Positions 63,426 to 64,000 of a stretch of 64,000 bases of DNA are shown here, piece by piece. Source of the DNA: Candidatus Methylopumilus universalis (lineage in GTDB: Bacteria; Pseudomonadota; Gammaproteobacteria; Burkholderiales; Methylophilaceae). The stretch is from positions 62,001 through 126,000 of the forward strand of contig CAMCXI010000005.1 in the NCBI GenBank assembly GCA_945883335.1. Reading direction: 5' to 3'. Each line of letters opens with the position of its first letter. The stretch's first letter is position 1. Position numbers and translations under genes: made by a program. Below the pieces are notes generated by a model. The model was not told the DNA's origin and did not search any database. It was given only the letters and a program-made list of their open reading frames with translations.

Positions 63426-63860
63426 TTAAAATTCAGGTGCTAAACGTGCTTTATCAATGTTATTAAGATCAATTTTGAATACAAGACCTTCAACATCAAT
63501 CAACAAATCCCCATCTTCAACACCCTTTAAGACCCCAAGAAAATTCTTTCTTCCTTCGATTGGCATTCTCACTTTGACAGTCGCCTTAGACTCTAGAAAC
63601 CTAATAAAATCAGCCTCTTTCTTAAGTGCGCGGTCTAAACCAGGCGAGGAAACTTCCAATCTGTCGTAATCAATATCATTTTCAACAGCTAATACATTAC
63701 CCAATTGATTGCTGACTAGTACGCAGTCATCAATCGTGATGCCCTCAGGCTTATCAATAAATAGACGCAACAACTTACCGCGGTTGGATACTTCCAAATC
63801 CGCTAGCTCGTAACCTAACTGGGTTACAGTCTTTTCAATTAATCCGTATAAATCTGCCAA
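63426..63860 (-). CDS. rimP: ribosome maturation factor RimP
   Basis: A 144-residue protein needed for 30S subunit maturation: YGLIEKTVTQLGYELADLEV, KLLRLFIDKPEGITIDDCVLVSNQLG and YDRLEVSSPGLDRALKKEADF. It is the first gene of the rimP-nusA-infB-rbfA-truB unit, 44 bases before nusA. The start codon at 63860 follows a short spacer with two hairpins. Confidence 0.97.
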   Translation of the reverse strand: MADLYGLIEKTVTQLGYELADLEVSNRGKLLRLFIDKPEGITIDDCVLVSNQLGNVLAVENDIDYDRLEVSSPGLDRALKKEADFIRFLESKATVKVRMPIEGRKNFLGVLKGVEDGDLLIDVEGLVFKIDLNNIDKARLAPEF

Positions 63861-63907
63861 TTAGTTCTACCTTGTTCCAAATAATCACTTAACCATCAGA
63901 AACAAAA

Positions 63908-63926
63908 AATGGGCTCATAGCCCATT
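63908..63926 (-). terminator. hairpin upstream of rimP
   Basis: AATGGGCT-CAT-AGCCCATT followed on the minus strand by a T-run; it could end transcripts arriving from the right or attenuate the rimP operon. Confidence 0.65.
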
Positions 63927-63976
63927 CTTCTTTAAATCAACCATTTAGCGCAATGGCCTGCGTTTGTAACAAACAA

Positions 63977-64000
63977 AAAAGCCCACAATAGTGGGCTTTT
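63977..64000. terminator. bidirectional terminator at the right edge
   Basis: AAAAGCCCAC-AATA-GTGGGCTTTT flanked by A- and T-runs; it probably ends a gene beyond the window. Confidence 0.85.

Overview
The window looks like a chromosome segment of a low-GC betaproteobacterium, most likely a Methylophilaceae (Methylotenera-like) methylotroph. This rests on the gene orders DUF4390-rsmB-fmt-def/dprA-smg, dapF-DUF484-xerC and rimP-nusA-infB-rbfA-truB-rpsO-pnp, on a PQQ-catabolism-type beta-propeller protein, and on the SAH riboswitch in front of ahcY-metF. The assignment is inferred from gene content; no database search was possible.

Layout. 1-9.9 kb: 16S rRNA methylation, initiator tRNA formylation and deformylation, DprA/Smg, an SAH-riboswitch-controlled methyl-cycle unit (ahcY, metF), then dapF-DUF484-xerC. 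10-21.6 kb: Fe superoxide dismutase, a probable zinc TonB receptor with a small secreted partner, YggX, a polyphosphate block (ppk1, ppx, phoU), rpiA, ilvA and a YVTN propeller. 21.6-26.9 kb: EVE and DUF2237 proteins, 6S RNA beside zapA, and a vitamin B12 block (cobalamin riboswitch, btuB, a small membrane protein, cobC). 42-64 kb: accessory metabolism (alternative oxidase, ADP-ribosylglycohydrolase, MipA, SOUL, EF-hand, a broken membrane gene, rhodanese/TusA), valS, moeB-like, bfd, three tRNAs (His, Arg, Pro), folD, dksA and the pnp-to-rimP translation/transcription block.

The accessory region is 27.5-42.0 kb. It is bounded on the left by the 5' half of a tRNA-Phe gene (27542-27579), carries an intact tRNA-Phe at 40852-40927, and ends with a decayed 3' half of tRNA-Phe (41929-41969). 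The simplest reading is two neighbouring insertions at the same anticodon-loop site: a 13.3-kb island to the left of the intact tRNA and a 1-kb ParDE toxin-antitoxin remnant to its right. The large island holds a RES/Xre-type toxin-antitoxin pair, a tyrosine integrase, a catalytic-core-only tyrosine recombinase, a KAP-type P-loop NTPase set antisense among phage-like small genes, a secreted M48 peptidase with Sel1 repeats, a clamp-loader-like AAA+ ATPase with a partner gene, and a protein with an HEPN-like motif. Two families of short perfect palindromes sit directly at stop codons through both insertions.

The best candidates for something undescribed are the KAP NTPase with its phage-type surroundings (T4-late-promoter-like motifs), the AAA+/partner operon, and the tRNA-Phe double-insertion design in which promoter, leader hairpin and tRNA 5' half have been duplicated and have covaried.
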